In this document: positions 16,847-25,864 of the stretch, one piece after another | How positions within the stretch are numbered: the first letter of the stretch is position 1 | Layout of the letters: each line of letters begins with the position of its first letter | NCBI RefSeq assembly: GCF_016888165.1 | Contig: NZ_JACSWC010000425.1 | Span: 1 to 64,000, forward strand | Length of the DNA: 64,000 nucleotides | DNA from: Halomicronema sp. CCY15110 | GTDB taxonomy: Bacteria; Cyanobacteriota; Cyanobacteriia; Phormidesmidales; Phormidesmidaceae | Reading direction: 5' to 3' | The notes under the pieces: generated by a model | The model's input: the letters and a program-made list of their open reading frames with translations, nothing else | Told to the model about the DNA's origin: nothing | Database searches by the model: none | Program-made: the position numbers and the translations under genes

Positions 16847-17808
16847 GACTTGCTAAACGCCTCAACCACTCGCTTGCGATCGCTTTCATCTTTGATTAAT
16901 GCCCCTAGCTTAGGCAGTTCCTCTAATTTTTCCACTGGGGCATTAACGGCTTCTAGATAGCCAACCCAGTCCAAGAGTTCGCTAAGACCTGGGCGTTTTG
17001 TAAGATCTAAATCACGAATCTTGAGAATGATCTCAGTCGCCTTTTCACTCAATGGCTGATTACGAATATTCTGCGTGGCTAGTATCTTTTGTAAGAGAGC
17101 TTGTGACTGAGGAAACTCAATATAGTGGAAAATGCATCGGCGTAGAAAGGCTGCTGGTAGTGCTTTTTCCTCATTATGAGTAACAAACACAATGGGTCTT
17201 AGCTCTGGTTTATCACCAACAGCAAAATGCATTTCGGATGCTTCGGTGACGCGAAACTCAAGACGATCCAATTCCCAAAGTAAATCATTTGGGAAATCAA
17301 TATCGGCTTTGTCAATTTCATCAATTAAAACAACCGAGCGCCTGCCAAGCTGAGCCCGCTTGATTGCTCTTCCCAAAGGTCCTAAGTCTATATAATTTTT
17401 TATATCTCGCGTTCTCTGCCTCTCTTCAGGAGGAAGCTGTGCATCGTAAAGACGATTAACAGCATCATAGGTATACAGCAAGTCTTGAGCGCGACTAGTA
17501 GACTTGACGTAACTCTCTTCTAACGGGAGACCTAGCGTATACGCAACTGCATAAGCCAAACGGGTTTTACCGCATCCGGGTTCGCCTTGCAGCAGTAAAG
17601 GGCGGCCTAGAGCGATCGCCAAATCGACAGCTTCTTTTAGCCCCTCATCAGGCAAATAAAATTCTTTGAAAACTTTTTTCTGCTTAGGTTGTGATTCAGC
17701 ATCTAGCTCTGCTTCAGGATCTTCAATCCATTGAAATTCCGGCAACTTGTCATATTCCTCAACAAGCGTAGAAAAGTTAACAGAGGTATCAATATCACGT
17801 CTTGTCAT
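16843..17808 (-). CDS. MoxR-family AAA+ ATPase
   Basis: 321 residues. Walker A is GEPGCGKT (75-82), Walker B is VVLIDEIDKAD, and FVTHNEEKALPAAFLRRC is the sensor/arginine-finger region. This size and motif set match MoxR ATPases, hexameric remodellers that usually act with a vWA partner. The partner is the next gene (4-bp overlap). It also overlaps the upstream EAD1 gene by 4 bp. It is predicted to gate activation of the downstream TIR effector. Confidence 0.88.
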   Translation of the reverse strand: MTRRDIDTSVNFSTLVEEYDKLPEFQWIEDPEAELDAESQPKQKKVFKEFYLPDEGLKEAVDLAIALGRPLLLQGEPGCGKTRLAYAVAYTLGLPLEESYVKSTSRAQDLLYTYDAVNRLYDAQLPPEERQRTRDIKNYIDLGPLGRAIKRAQLGRRSVVLIDEIDKADIDFPNDLLWELDRLEFRVTEASEMHFAVGDKPELRPIVFVTHNEEKALPAAFLRRCIFHYIEFPQSQALLQKILATQNIRNQPLSEKATEIILKIRDLDLTKRPGLSELLDWVGYLEAVNAPVEKLEELPKLGALIKDESDRKRVVEAFSKS

Positions 17809-18842
17809 GCGCTTACCCTATATCTGAGTTCATCAATAAAATCATCTTTATCACTAGGACCTTGCCCCAATAATTGAATGGTTGTTTCCAAAAAACGATA
17901 TACAATATCGATTTTTAGATCCTCATCGCTTGGATGCATGCATTTCTCCTTCATACAATCCATCCAAACATCTTCCCAAAAGAATTCTCCCCAATTAGAA
18001 CTACTTTTTATAGGGGCAATCCAATTCCAAATATGATCTCTATTAAACTCAGGAGATGGAAATCTCAGTGAACTATCTGGAAAAATAGGTTTGTTCTCCC
18101 CATTCATGAAGATAACTAGACGGCTTTCAAAATTAAAGTCCTCAAATTCCCTATCCAAGGCCTGCCAAAACCTGTTGGCATATTCAGCATTTTCTAGGTT
18201 CGAACTAATTCGGATACAATAAATAACGTCTCTTTTCTTGGAAAGATGGCCTTTACACTCTCTTTGAATCACCTTTGCAATGTCATCCGCACTGAGTATT
18301 GGATCTAATTTCTTGGCATTAATCTTTTTGGATTTTCCTCGATCCTTATTCATGGAATCGAGTCTTTGCCTTAATCGTTCACAAAACGCAAGTCGAAATT
18401 CTTCACTATTGCAGGGTATAGCGATGCCAATGAGTCCAGTATTGAATTCACTTTTTAGTAATTTTTGTTTTACATCATCCATCAAGCCAATAAGATCAAA
18501 GTCTCCAACTTTCGGAAACTGATAAGTCCCTTCTCTGAAAGTAGAGGCTGATTCCTTCTCAAGCTCTTCGGATTGGAACTGGAGATGCAGTTCATAAAAA
18601 CTTTTAATTTTAGAGTTGTTCGAGTTTTTTTCATAGACGCTGCAGATAAGAGTTTCAAGAAGGCCATTCTTCTCACAATGAACGACTAAATCGAAAACTG
18701 TATCGGAAAAATTTTTTCCACCAGCTTTTTCTTCGAGAGAGAAGCCAAGCCCAAAATAAGCTATTTGTCTTAAATCTCCTTCTGAACAACCATCCAATAT
18801 TGCTTCATAAAGTTCTTTAAGTTGATCAAAGCGAAGTTTCAT
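17805..18842 (-). CDS. EAD1 adaptor with a STAND-like (possibly inactive) domain
   Basis: 345 residues. Residues 1-85 match the EAD1 of the TIR effector: FDQLKELYEAIL corresponds to SQRREIYEVLL, AGGKNFSDTVFDLV to AGGSDFSEIVFNLI, and EKNSNN to AENSNN. The remainder (about 110-335) has alternating strands and helices but no Walker A, in line with inactive STAND-like modules seen in such loci (inference). It is the first gene of the operon and likely the sensor or adaptor, bridging to the effector by EAD1-EAD1 contact. Confidence 0.7.
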   Translation of the reverse strand: MKLRFDQLKELYEAILDGCSEGDLRQIAYFGLGFSLEEKAGGKNFSDTVFDLVVHCEKNGLLETLICSVYEKNSNNSKIKSFYELHLQFQSEELEKESASTFREGTYQFPKVGDFDLIGLMDDVKQKLLKSEFNTGLIGIAIPCNSEEFRLAFCERLRQRLDSMNKDRGKSKKINAKKLDPILSADDIAKVIQRECKGHLSKKRDVIYCIRISSNLENAEYANRFWQALDREFEDFNFESRLVIFMNGENKPIFPDSSLRFPSPEFNRDHIWNWIAPIKSSSNWGEFFWEDVWMDCMKEKCMHPSDEDLKIDIVYRFLETTIQLLGQGPSDKDDFIDELRYRVSA

Positions 18843-18992
18843 TCCTTAACAACCAACATCACTGGGCTCGTATACTCGTATAAGAATCTACCCCTTGATA
18901 GCAGATTTTTCCGAACGAGGCTACTTGATGAGCAACTCCTTCCAAATCATGGCCTATCAGCAGCAATTCAGAAGGAGGACTGCTTAAGGTGC

Positions 18993-19225
18993 TTAACCTA
19001 ACTGTCGATCGCGCCTTAACAGACTAAATACCTCTCCTTGCTCGGGCGTAATCAAAATCCCTGACTCCGGTATCGTGATTACCTGACTCCACGTCGCCTG
19101 CTCCGCATACTGGAGCTTATGCAACGTATGAATCACCGATGCTCCTAAAGGGAGCGGCTTCGCCTACGCCCCCTCCGGTGAACCAATCACCAAATGTGAC
19201 AACCGCTCTTGCTCCGGCTGGGATA
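18993..19225 (-). pseudogene. Gene remnant interrupted by a small palindromic repeat
   Basis: The minus strand encodes PEQERLSHLVIGSPE and, after a disruption, ASVIHTLHKLQYAEQATWSQ, VITIPESGILITPEQGEVF and SLLRRDRQLG, ending at TAA (18993-18995). The disruption coincides with a palindromic element at 19150-19173. The fragment reads as the C-terminus of a degraded gene of unknown family. Confidence 0.4.
19150..19173. repeat. Small palindromic interspersed element
   Basis: GGGAGCG (19150-19156) and CGCCCCC (19167-19173) form an imperfect stem around GCTTCGCCTA. GC-rich elements of the GCGGCTTCGCC type are scattered in many cyanobacterial genomes. Here it sits inside a decayed reading frame. 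Confidence 0.45.
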
Positions 19226-19407
19226 TTCCGCTTAGTGGAAGCTTTCAGATGGGTTCTAGGCCCCGTGTACGCAACGGTTAATCGCTTGATCAATTAGGCA
19301 GACAAGTGAAAAAGATGCTTAAAAACGTTTCAGAGGGGCACACTTGTTGAGATCAAGTTTTTTAACGTCCTTGATAATCTTCACGCATGCTTGGCACCAC
19401 ATATCAC

Positions 19408-19818
19408 TTAAAACTCCCAGGTGTGGTCCAAGTCATCCAAAGCCGATTCAACCTTTGTCAGGTCAGCTAAATCCTTGAACGGGCTGCTTTTAGCCATCTC
19501 CACGATACTGGCCAACACTACTGCTAGCTGGTCATTATCCCCAGTGGCGATCGCTTGGTCCGCCAGGGTGAAAAATTCCCTGAAGATTTCAGCCCGTTCA
19601 TTGAACGCCAGATCGAGGAACTGCATCATGACATCCCGCCGCTGCTCGATAGTCGCCAGAGCAGCCTTCTCCCAGGCGTCAATCTCTCGCCGTTTGGTTC
19701 GCTCCTCCTGCGCTACCCGCTGATATTCCGTATAGGCATCCACTAACTGATTGAAGCAAACTGATGGGTTCAGCTGAGGGACAAACTTATTCGCGCTATG
19801 GATGAGACGATAGGTCAT
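19408..19818 (-). CDS. Hypothetical helical protein, 136 aa
   Basis: A largely helical protein with a Glu/Arg-rich coil (EYQRVAQEERTKRREIDAWEK). No known motif. Its ATG overlaps the stop of the 19815-20816 gene by 4 bp, so the two are translationally coupled and probably act together. Confidence 0.65.
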   Translation of the reverse strand: MTYRLIHSANKFVPQLNPSVCFNQLVDAYTEYQRVAQEERTKRREIDAWEKAALATIEQRRDVMMQFLDLAFNERAEIFREFFTLADQAIATGDNDQLAVVLASIVEMAKSSPFKDLADLTKVESALDDLDHTWEF

Positions 19819-20816
19819 TCCTTATCCTCGCTGGTCGTGTCATTGTGGTCTGCTTTCCCGCTCCAAGACCGATATTGCGCCTGAATATCGATGGAACCTG
19901 GATTTAACTGACCTTCCGCATCCAGAATCGGTGTCTGAGTGATATCAGCGATCGCTTTAACCAGCAGCGCTACCCGCTGAAACAACTGGGCATCCCGTTT
20001 CCGGTCAAATGGCTGTGATTCCAGCGTCTGCAATCCTTCTATGGCGTGACCATTGAGTGTGTCCAGAATTTCCCATAGCTCAGTAATGCGGCGTTCTACC
20101 TGGTTAGCAAACGCTTGCGCCGCTTCCATTTGGGCGATCGCAGCTTTAACCTTTGCCTTATACTTCCGGGCTTTAGTCAGGGCCTTTTCCCCTTCATTAC
20201 CCAGAACGAAGCCGCCAATTGCGATCGCGGGTCCTATCGTAATACCTCCCAGTACCATCGACCCCAGCGCCATACCGCCGCCACTCACCGCCAAGGAACC
20301 ACCTCCAAACCAGGCCAGGATGGCATTGGTGGCCGCCGCTCCGCTGAGGGACGAAATAGCCGTTCCCGTACTGGCGACTCCTACTGTAGTCGCCAGGGTC
20401 ATCGCCCCGCCATAGCCCGCCGCCGATGCCGCGATCGCCGACACTCCGCCCTTGAAATACTGCTCTGCCTTAATCGCCGCAGACTTGTATTGCTTGAGCT
20501 GCCGTGCCGAGACCTCTAAACCTTCAAGGAATTCCTTATCCGACATGGCCGCCTGCCGCCCGGTGGACTCAATGAAGTTTACAAAGCGGCCCACGGTGTC
20601 CTGCAAAATGCTGAGCTGAAATTCACCGTAGTCTTTCGCCCGTAAATTAACGTCATCCCAACGCTGTTCTAAGGCTCTAACGGCAGCTTCGTGGCGTTTT
20701 TTAGCGCGTTTAGCCTTGCCCTCCGCCTTCTTCATCTTTGACACGCCATCAACCCCGGCGGCTGCTCCATAAGCAGCCGAACCGAGTGCGATCGCGCCCA
20801 GCACCAGCGGAATCAT
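19815..20816 (-). CDS. Glycine-zipper membrane-active protein
   Basis: 333 residues from the ATG at 20816, which has GGAGAGGG upstream. A hydrophobic N-terminus (MIPLVLGAIALGSAAYG) leads into a charged helical region. A long Gly/Ala-rich hydrophobic core at about 125-205 (SGGGMALGSMVLGGITIGP) is followed by a second helical region. This pattern fits a conserved, uncharacterised bacterial family sometimes misannotated as chemotaxis protein. The glycine-zipper core suggests membrane insertion or pore formation. It pairs with the downstream 136-aa gene (4-bp overlap). Confidence 0.6.
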   Translation of the reverse strand: MIPLVLGAIALGSAAYGAAAGVDGVSKMKKAEGKAKRAKKRHEAAVRALEQRWDDVNLRAKDYGEFQLSILQDTVGRFVNFIESTGRQAAMSDKEFLEGLEVSARQLKQYKSAAIKAEQYFKGGVSAIAASAAGYGGAMTLATTVGVASTGTAISSLSGAAATNAILAWFGGGSLAVSGGGMALGSMVLGGITIGPAIAIGGFVLGNEGEKALTKARKYKAKVKAAIAQMEAAQAFANQVERRITELWEILDTLNGHAIEGLQTLESQPFDRKRDAQLFQRVALLVKAIADITQTPILDAEGQLNPGSIDIQAQYRSWSGKADHNDTTSEDKE

Positions 20817-21022
20817 AACAGTCCCTCTCCAGCAAAGAAAAACAAAACCAGCAGAATTACCTGATGGCCTGGCAGGTGTAGCTATTGCTCTGTGATAGCT
20901 CATGGAAGCAGCAGATTAGGAGCCGTTTTTTCAAATCTCGTTAAAGCTTTACCAGGATTGCTGTCCGCTTCATCAAAAGACGAGCATCCTTAAAGGGTGA
21001 TCTCTTGGCAAGTTGCTACGCC

Positions 21023-21499
21023 ATGGCCATCAATAACAACGAACTGGAAGCCAAGGTCAATGCCATCCTGCAGAGTCTAGACTCTACGAGCCAGTTCTAC
21101 GGCAAGCTGCTTAACTGGCAAGGGGCGGATAGCTTCTGGCATTACGGCATCGGTCTATCAGATACCCACATCTTCGACACGGGTCGGGGATGGCAACCCT
21201 TTGAGCGCCACTACGTAGACGCGAAATTTGTTCTCGGCATTGACGATATTACTTACCCGCCTGACAAAACCATCAAGCGTCTGATTCATGCCCTCAGATG
21301 CTTTAAGAACTGGGAATACGGTTTATTGGGATGGAACTGCGAACACCTGGGCCGTCTTGCGGCAACAAATCAGCCGATGTCCTACGAGGTCAAGCGGCAG
21401 CCCTGGCCCATTCCGCAGCTGAATCATGATGGTTGGCATCCCACAGCAGAACGTGACTTGAGGGATTATCTCCTACGACATGCACCTGAGTTGGTTTAG
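21023..21499 (+). CDS. LRAT-like (permuted papain-fold) domain protein
   Basis: 158 residues from the ATG at 21023; an in-frame start 18 bp upstream is possible. His40 in SFWHYGIGL and Cys106 in GWNCEHLGR are arranged as in LRAT/NlpC-P60-type circularly permuted papain folds, which hydrolyse or transfer acyl or amide groups. No signal peptide is visible, so it is probably cytosolic. It stands alone, divergent from the glycine-zipper gene. The substrate is unknown. Confidence 0.65.
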   Translation: MAINNNELEAKVNAILQSLDSTSQFYGKLLNWQGADSFWHYGIGLSDTHIFDTGRGWQPFERHYVDAKFVLGIDDITYPPDKTIKRLIHALRCFKNWEYGLLGWNCEHLGRLAATNQPMSYEVKRQPWPIPQLNHDGWHPTAERDLRDYLLRHAPELV

Positions 21500-21907
21500 A
21501 TGGATGGCTCGGGCAAATGAAGGAATAGGCATTATTCACCTGTCACACTGCTCTTCTGCGCCTTCCTACTCTGGGTGTTGATAGGTTTCTTGATTGCTTT
21601 CTTACAACAAAGTCAAACCAGGATATGGCTCGAACTACCAGGCAGATACTGATGCGTTCTAGGTGATCTGACAAGGATGTGGCCGTAGGAGGGCTGTAGC
21701 AGCGTAACGGAGGGTGGAAGGCAGGTTGGGTGTTGGTGTTGACGTGCGATCTCCGGTCGCGTTTTGTGGAGCGGATTGAAGGGACGTTGAAGAAGGCGAG
21801 AGAACCTAAAATTCAATTGGTTAAATTCTTAAAGACCTTCCGTATTTGTCAAAAATAGTGCGAATAAGTCAATGGGACATCAGTGAAAATGAGGGCAACT
21901 AAATAGA
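21500..21907. other. Intergenic region without a recognisable gene
   Basis: I see only short out-of-frame stretches. GTGTTGGTGTTGAC at 21730-21743 recurs at 25486-25499. Confidence 0.5.
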
Positions 21908-22321
21908 ATGCGTACTTTAGCAATCATAGGAATAGTTGCTACCCTCCTTCTCCTGGTACTTCAGGTAGGCTGGATAGGAATCTTGTATGGATTGTTCTTA
22001 GTTGGACTGACAGGATTAGCTGTTCAACCTTCACCTCGAACAGATACACCTCCCAGCGATACATTCCTCAAAAAGGTGGTAGCCATACTCGATCAGGTTC
22101 CAGGAATTACGGCTGCAAACACCCGAGACTTTCAAAAAGCGCTGCCTGTTATGACACTGAGAGATGGGACAACTGTGAAAACCTGGAAAAATCCAGCAGG
22201 TGTGGACCACATTTTTCTGGTGAATAGCGATAATCAGATAATTTATGGTGCCTATGTCGGCTGGATTCATAGCCAAGGTTTACAAAAGGCAATTGCGAAA
22301 ATCCGACGAGATTTTTCTTAA
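21908..22321 (+). CDS. Small membrane-anchored protein, 137 aa
   Basis: Two closely spaced hydrophobic segments at the N-terminus (AIIGIVATLLLLVLQVGWIG and ILYGLFLVGLTGLAV) precede a soluble alpha/beta domain of about 95 residues. No motif recognised. It precedes the UPF0174-like gene by 32 bp on the same strand. Confidence 0.6.
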   Translation: MRTLAIIGIVATLLLLVLQVGWIGILYGLFLVGLTGLAVQPSPRTDTPPSDTFLKKVVAILDQVPGITAANTRDFQKALPVMTLRDGTTVKTWKNPAGVDHIFLVNSDNQIIYGAYVGWIHSQGLQKAIAKIRRDFS

Positions 22322-22353
22322 AAAGCAAAAAATCAATCAGAATTCGTCAGAAT

Positions 22354-23130
22354 ATGAGCTTATTTAAAGTCATAAAAAGCCTGAGTGGGAAGCAGATTTA
22401 TTCAATTGCCGACACTTTAGACGTAGATTATACTGCCTTAAACACGCTCACAGACATTAGTAAAAAGATTAGAATCAAGCTGTCCGACTTTTATCGATCT
22501 TGTAAGGGCGAAGAAGCCGGAGGCTCATTTAGAATTGTTGCTCTTTGGAGAGATCAGACTTATCAAATCATTAAGAAAAAGAAAGTACCTGTCGAACTGA
22601 GGGAAAAAAAGCAGGCTATCTTAGATGAGCTCAGTAGGCTTATTTCAAAAGAAAGTTTAGATGATGACAATAGAATTGAAGACCTAGTTCGAGACATTTT
22701 ATTTTTACTATGGAAAAGCTCTAAGCCACAAGAACAAGAGAGATTTGTTAGAGCCATTCGTGAAGAATTGGAAATACACAGTATTAATTTAACTAGCGAG
22801 GAAATCAAGAATATTCTTGCTGGGTTACTACTCGGAAGTGTAGGAAGTGCTATCCCGTTCGCCATACCAATCATTTCGAGGGTTATGCTACAACGGCTCA
22901 CTCAGGGACTATTCGCTTGGGTTTTTGTTTCTTTATTGGGGCAACGTGCGATTCAGATGGCAGCTTTAAGTACTTTTGCTGGTCCCGTCGGATGGGCTAT
23001 CTCTGGGGGAATATTTGGCGTTGGAGTCATATCTTCTGGCATCAAATACACACAGCAAAGAAAAGAGGCAGAATTTATCCAGGCTATCTTCTTAATCTAT
23101 GCATATCGATATCAAAACAGATTTATCTAG
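22354..23130 (+). CDS. UPF0174 (YaaW)-like protein
   Basis: 258 residues. The N-terminal half is helical and charged. The C-terminal part is hydrophobic and glycine-rich (LAGLLLGSVGSAIPFAIPI, AGPVGWAISGGIFGVGVIS) and ends in a tail with FIQAIFLIYAYRYQN. The GPVGW element followed by a hydrophobic tail is shared with the 24607-25275 protein. Both resemble the UPF0174/YaaW group, whose function is unclear. It is transcribed with the 23146 gene, 15 bp downstream. Confidence 0.5.
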   Translation: MSLFKVIKSLSGKQIYSIADTLDVDYTALNTLTDISKKIRIKLSDFYRSCKGEEAGGSFRIVALWRDQTYQIIKKKKVPVELREKKQAILDELSRLISKESLDDDNRIEDLVRDILFLLWKSSKPQEQERFVRAIREELEIHSINLTSEEIKNILAGLLLGSVGSAIPFAIPIISRVMLQRLTQGLFAWVFVSLLGQRAIQMAALSTFAGPVGWAISGGIFGVGVISSGIKYTQQRKEAEFIQAIFLIYAYRYQNRFI

Positions 23131-23145
23131 AGAAGGAGAATTAAA

Positions 23146-24159
23146 ATGAGTAATCAATTTATTGTCGAGCTACCTAAACATTTAGAAACTGCCTATAAAG
23201 CAGGTGAAATCATCATAACTGGAGGAGTTGCAAGATGCGCAGATGGAGGACAAATTGCAGCACATCTAGAACAAGTTGCTCCTTTTGCTATGAATTTTGC
23301 AGGGAGCAGTCATCCTGCTTTTATGATAGCCAGCACTAGCTTCCAAGCAGCTGATCTAGTCAAAGGACTGAAGGATACCGCTAAGCTTAATCAAATTATC
23401 ACCCTAACTCAGCAAATCAAAAGGCTATCTACAGTCAATCTTGCGGTTTCTGGTGTCACTCTCGGTGTATCAATAATTGGCTTTGCTATCGTTGTCCACC
23501 AAATTAATCAAGCTAATCAAAAACTAGACCAGCTTAATTCTAGGATTCACTCTGTTGACTTAAAAATATCAGACCTTATTAAAAATGAAACAGGCAAATT
23601 AATCGCTGACGTCAAACTCCATACGAAGCATTGCATCACCTTGATCCATCAGCTTGAAGATATTGGCTGGAGCGATCATCTTGATATTGAAATAGCTAAA
23701 CAGCTAAATCATGCTGAAACTTTAATAGAGAGAATTATCAACACAAAGATTAACAAAAACTCAATTGGGATCAGCCTAGAGCTATGTCAGCACTTATACC
23801 ATAGTTATGCTGGTCTTCTGAAAGCTTATCTTACCAGCAGATATTTGCATCAAAGGAGTTTAGACTATCCGGCAATGAGACTAAAAACCCTATATAATTT
23901 TTCTTCTCAGCTAACATCGTCCGAAATACTAGACGAATTGTATGAAGAGTTCCTTTTGAATAATGAAAGAAGATTTTCCGGGACAGAACTTGACTATATA
24001 CTGAGTTTCTACAAATATGGTTGCCAAAATACGGCTAAGAATGTTGAAAATCAATGCGAAATCTTAAATACTGTTCCCTTAGACCGATTTCTTGAGTGGA
24101 GACAAAACATCGGACAAAGTGAATCCCCTTTGATTTGGCTAGAGCATTCAAGAAAATAG
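23146..24159 (+). CDS. Hypothetical protein with one central TM, 337 aa
   Basis: The start has GAGAAGGAG upstream. After about 100 residues a hydrophobic segment (LAVSGVTLGVSIIGFAIVV) is followed by a coil (HQINQANQKLDQLNSRI) and a long helical C-terminal half. No known motif. It directly follows the UPF0174-like gene and is likely its operon partner. Confidence 0.55.
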   Translation: MSNQFIVELPKHLETAYKAGEIIITGGVARCADGGQIAAHLEQVAPFAMNFAGSSHPAFMIASTSFQAADLVKGLKDTAKLNQIITLTQQIKRLSTVNLAVSGVTLGVSIIGFAIVVHQINQANQKLDQLNSRIHSVDLKISDLIKNETGKLIADVKLHTKHCITLIHQLEDIGWSDHLDIEIAKQLNHAETLIERIINTKINKNSIGISLELCQHLYHSYAGLLKAYLTSRYLHQRSLDYPAMRLKTLYNFSSQLTSSEILDELYEEFLLNNERRFSGTELDYILSFYKYGCQNTAKNVENQCEILNTVPLDRFLEWRQNIGQSESPLIWLEHSRK

Positions 24160-24163
24160 ACAT

Positions 24164-24541
24164 CTAATTTGTAGTATTTCCCTTGCCTCTTCTGGTTTTC
24201 ACATAGCTTGTGAAAGCAGATTTGACGACAGAAGACGTTAGCTTCAAAAGCTGACGTCGATCATCTTCAGCACCTACTGGCTTTGGCAATGGATCTTGTC
24301 TATTGCTCATCGAATTTGCGATCCATGCCCCAGTCAAAAGTACACCTATAGTGATTAAAACAATTCCAGCAACGTTACTCCATGTTGCTGCCAAGGTTAA
24401 TTCAAACACTAATACAATTAATCCTGCCCATCCTCTGCCGGTATAGTTGTCATTTAGGGTACTGAGTGACAAGGCATTTGGAAATGTTAGCTCCAAAGCG
24501 CCAAGCCCCATAAAAAGTATTATCAGAATAGGAAAACACAT
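24164..24541 (-). CDS. Small multi-TM membrane protein, 125 aa
   Basis: Three hydrophobic stretches (ILIILFMGLGAL, LIVLVFELTLAATW, VAGIVLITIGVLLTGAWI) are followed by a basic cytosolic tail. It converges on the 23146 gene with 4 bp between stops. No family recognised. Confidence 0.55.
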   Translation of the reverse strand: MCFPILIILFMGLGALELTFPNALSLSTLNDNYTGRGWAGLIVLVFELTLAATWSNVAGIVLITIGVLLTGAWIANSMSNRQDPLPKPVGAEDDRRQLLKLTSSVVKSAFTSYVKTRRGKGNTTN

Positions 24542-24606
24542 AAGTTAACTTGCCATTTTAAATCGTTGTTTTTTTGAAAGTAGCTGTCTTTCCAAAGCTC
24601 AAGTCC

Positions 24607-25275
24607 TTATCCTTCAGCTGGAGCATGCCGAATTATGGAAACATAAACCACTGCTAGCGTGAGACGTTGCCAGTTAGGCTGATTAGCCATAAAAGCCACC
24701 CCGCCAAAGAGCGCCAGCCAGCCAACTGGGCCGATGGCCAAAGCAATCACCTGGCTCATCCCCATATAAGCTGCGAAGGGCAAGGTAATACCAAGCGTGC
24801 TGGTCAGTCCTCCCAGCACTGTGCTCGCCATGAGATATACTCCAAATCCGCTGGCCTTAGCGGCGGCCATTGCTCCACCCGTGAGTAGCAATCCTTCTAA
24901 ACTAGGATCATCATTGTTGCGCTCCATTTCCAAAACAAGCCATTCTTGCTGCTCTGGAGAGAGCTGGTCGAACATGTCCTGAAACACCTTCGCGACCACA
25001 GCTGTTTCAATTTCGTCGGTGCTTAGATGCTTCCAACGTCGCCCATTGAGAAGCGCAAGCCAGTCGATACCGATATGATCAGCAACATCAGTAACAACCT
25101 GCTTCCAGGATTCATCCCAAAACAGCTGCCCAATGCTACCGGCTCTGAGATAGCGAATATGGTTGCAAAGAGTGTCAGGATCACTGCCAAAGCCTGAGTC
25201 AGTGAGTTCACCCAGGTTATGGCGCTGCTCACGGGTAGCACTTTTGACAATTTTTCTAAATTCACGCAGTGCCAT
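24607..25275 (-). CDS. UPF0174 (YaaW)-like protein
   Basis: 222 residues. The N-terminal half fits the UPF0174 layout: a helical region, LGELTDSGF near residue 21, GSIGQLFW, then DEIETAVVAKVFQDMFDQLSP. A hydrophobic C-terminal half follows (GAMAAAKASGFGVYLMASTV, IGPVGWLALFGGVAF). The family is conserved in bacteria with no established biochemical role. The gene is on the opposite strand to the related 22354 gene, so the two look like an inverted pair within one island. Confidence 0.6.
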   Translation of the reverse strand: MALREFRKIVKSATREQRHNLGELTDSGFGSDPDTLCNHIRYLRAGSIGQLFWDESWKQVVTDVADHIGIDWLALLNGRRWKHLSTDEIETAVVAKVFQDMFDQLSPEQQEWLVLEMERNNDDPSLEGLLLTGGAMAAAKASGFGVYLMASTVLGGLTSTLGITLPFAAYMGMSQVIALAIGPVGWLALFGGVAFMANQPNWQRLTLAVVYVSIIRHAPAEG

Positions 25276-25498
25276 AACAGAAAGGAACAGGAATACAGCT
25301 CTGTTCTGGCATGCCCAATCTTCGTGTGCTGTGACTTTGCAGGGAAATTATTTGAATCTTTATATGGGAGCTTTAACACCACTCACGACAAGAGCAGACT
25401 TCAGTTAGGCTGCCTGCCAAACCAACATCGATCTGTTACAGAAGAAGCGCGGTTGCTTGGTATGACGATGGCAAAGGCGATTGTAGTGTTGGTGTTGA

Positions 25499-25696
25499 CA
25501 TGAGATCGAGAAGCTGGCCCATAAAGCCTTGAAACGTAAAAATTCCCGACTTCGATGGCTCACAAAATACGCCAACGACCTTACCGATGAGCAGGTGCAA
25601 GATGCCTTGGGCTGTGTAAAAGGTTTCACCACGCGCCTGAATTTGCTGCCCAACGGAAGGAGCATTGCAATGGAAACTAACCGTTTCTCGCGCTGA
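25499..25696 (+). pseudogene. Small gene fragment without start codon
   Basis: The frame opens after a TGA at 25496 and reads EIEKLAHKALKRKNSRLRWL, then TDEQVQDALGCVKGFTTRLN, ending at TGA (25694-25696). It looks like the C-terminal helix-rich part of a lost protein. The surrounding 25276-25864 region holds no other gene I can support. Confidence 0.35.
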
Positions 25697-25864
25697 GCGG
25701 CATCACGTTTTACGAGGTAGTAGACCTGGTGGGCGAGGATTTTTGTCGGACTTCTAGAGCGACCGCCCTCAACCCACCACATTGTTGCTATTGAAGAAAT
25801 ATGAGTAGGTTCAGTATGAAGGTTAGGCTTCCTGGCATTGATCCAATTAGGGCAAGGGGCAATC

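Noticed and set aside
21730-25499. Direct repeat GTGTTGGTGTTGAC at 21730 and 25486 as ends of a mobile segment
   Set aside because: Identity does not extend beyond about 14 bp, there are no terminal inverted repeats, and no transposase or integrase lies between.
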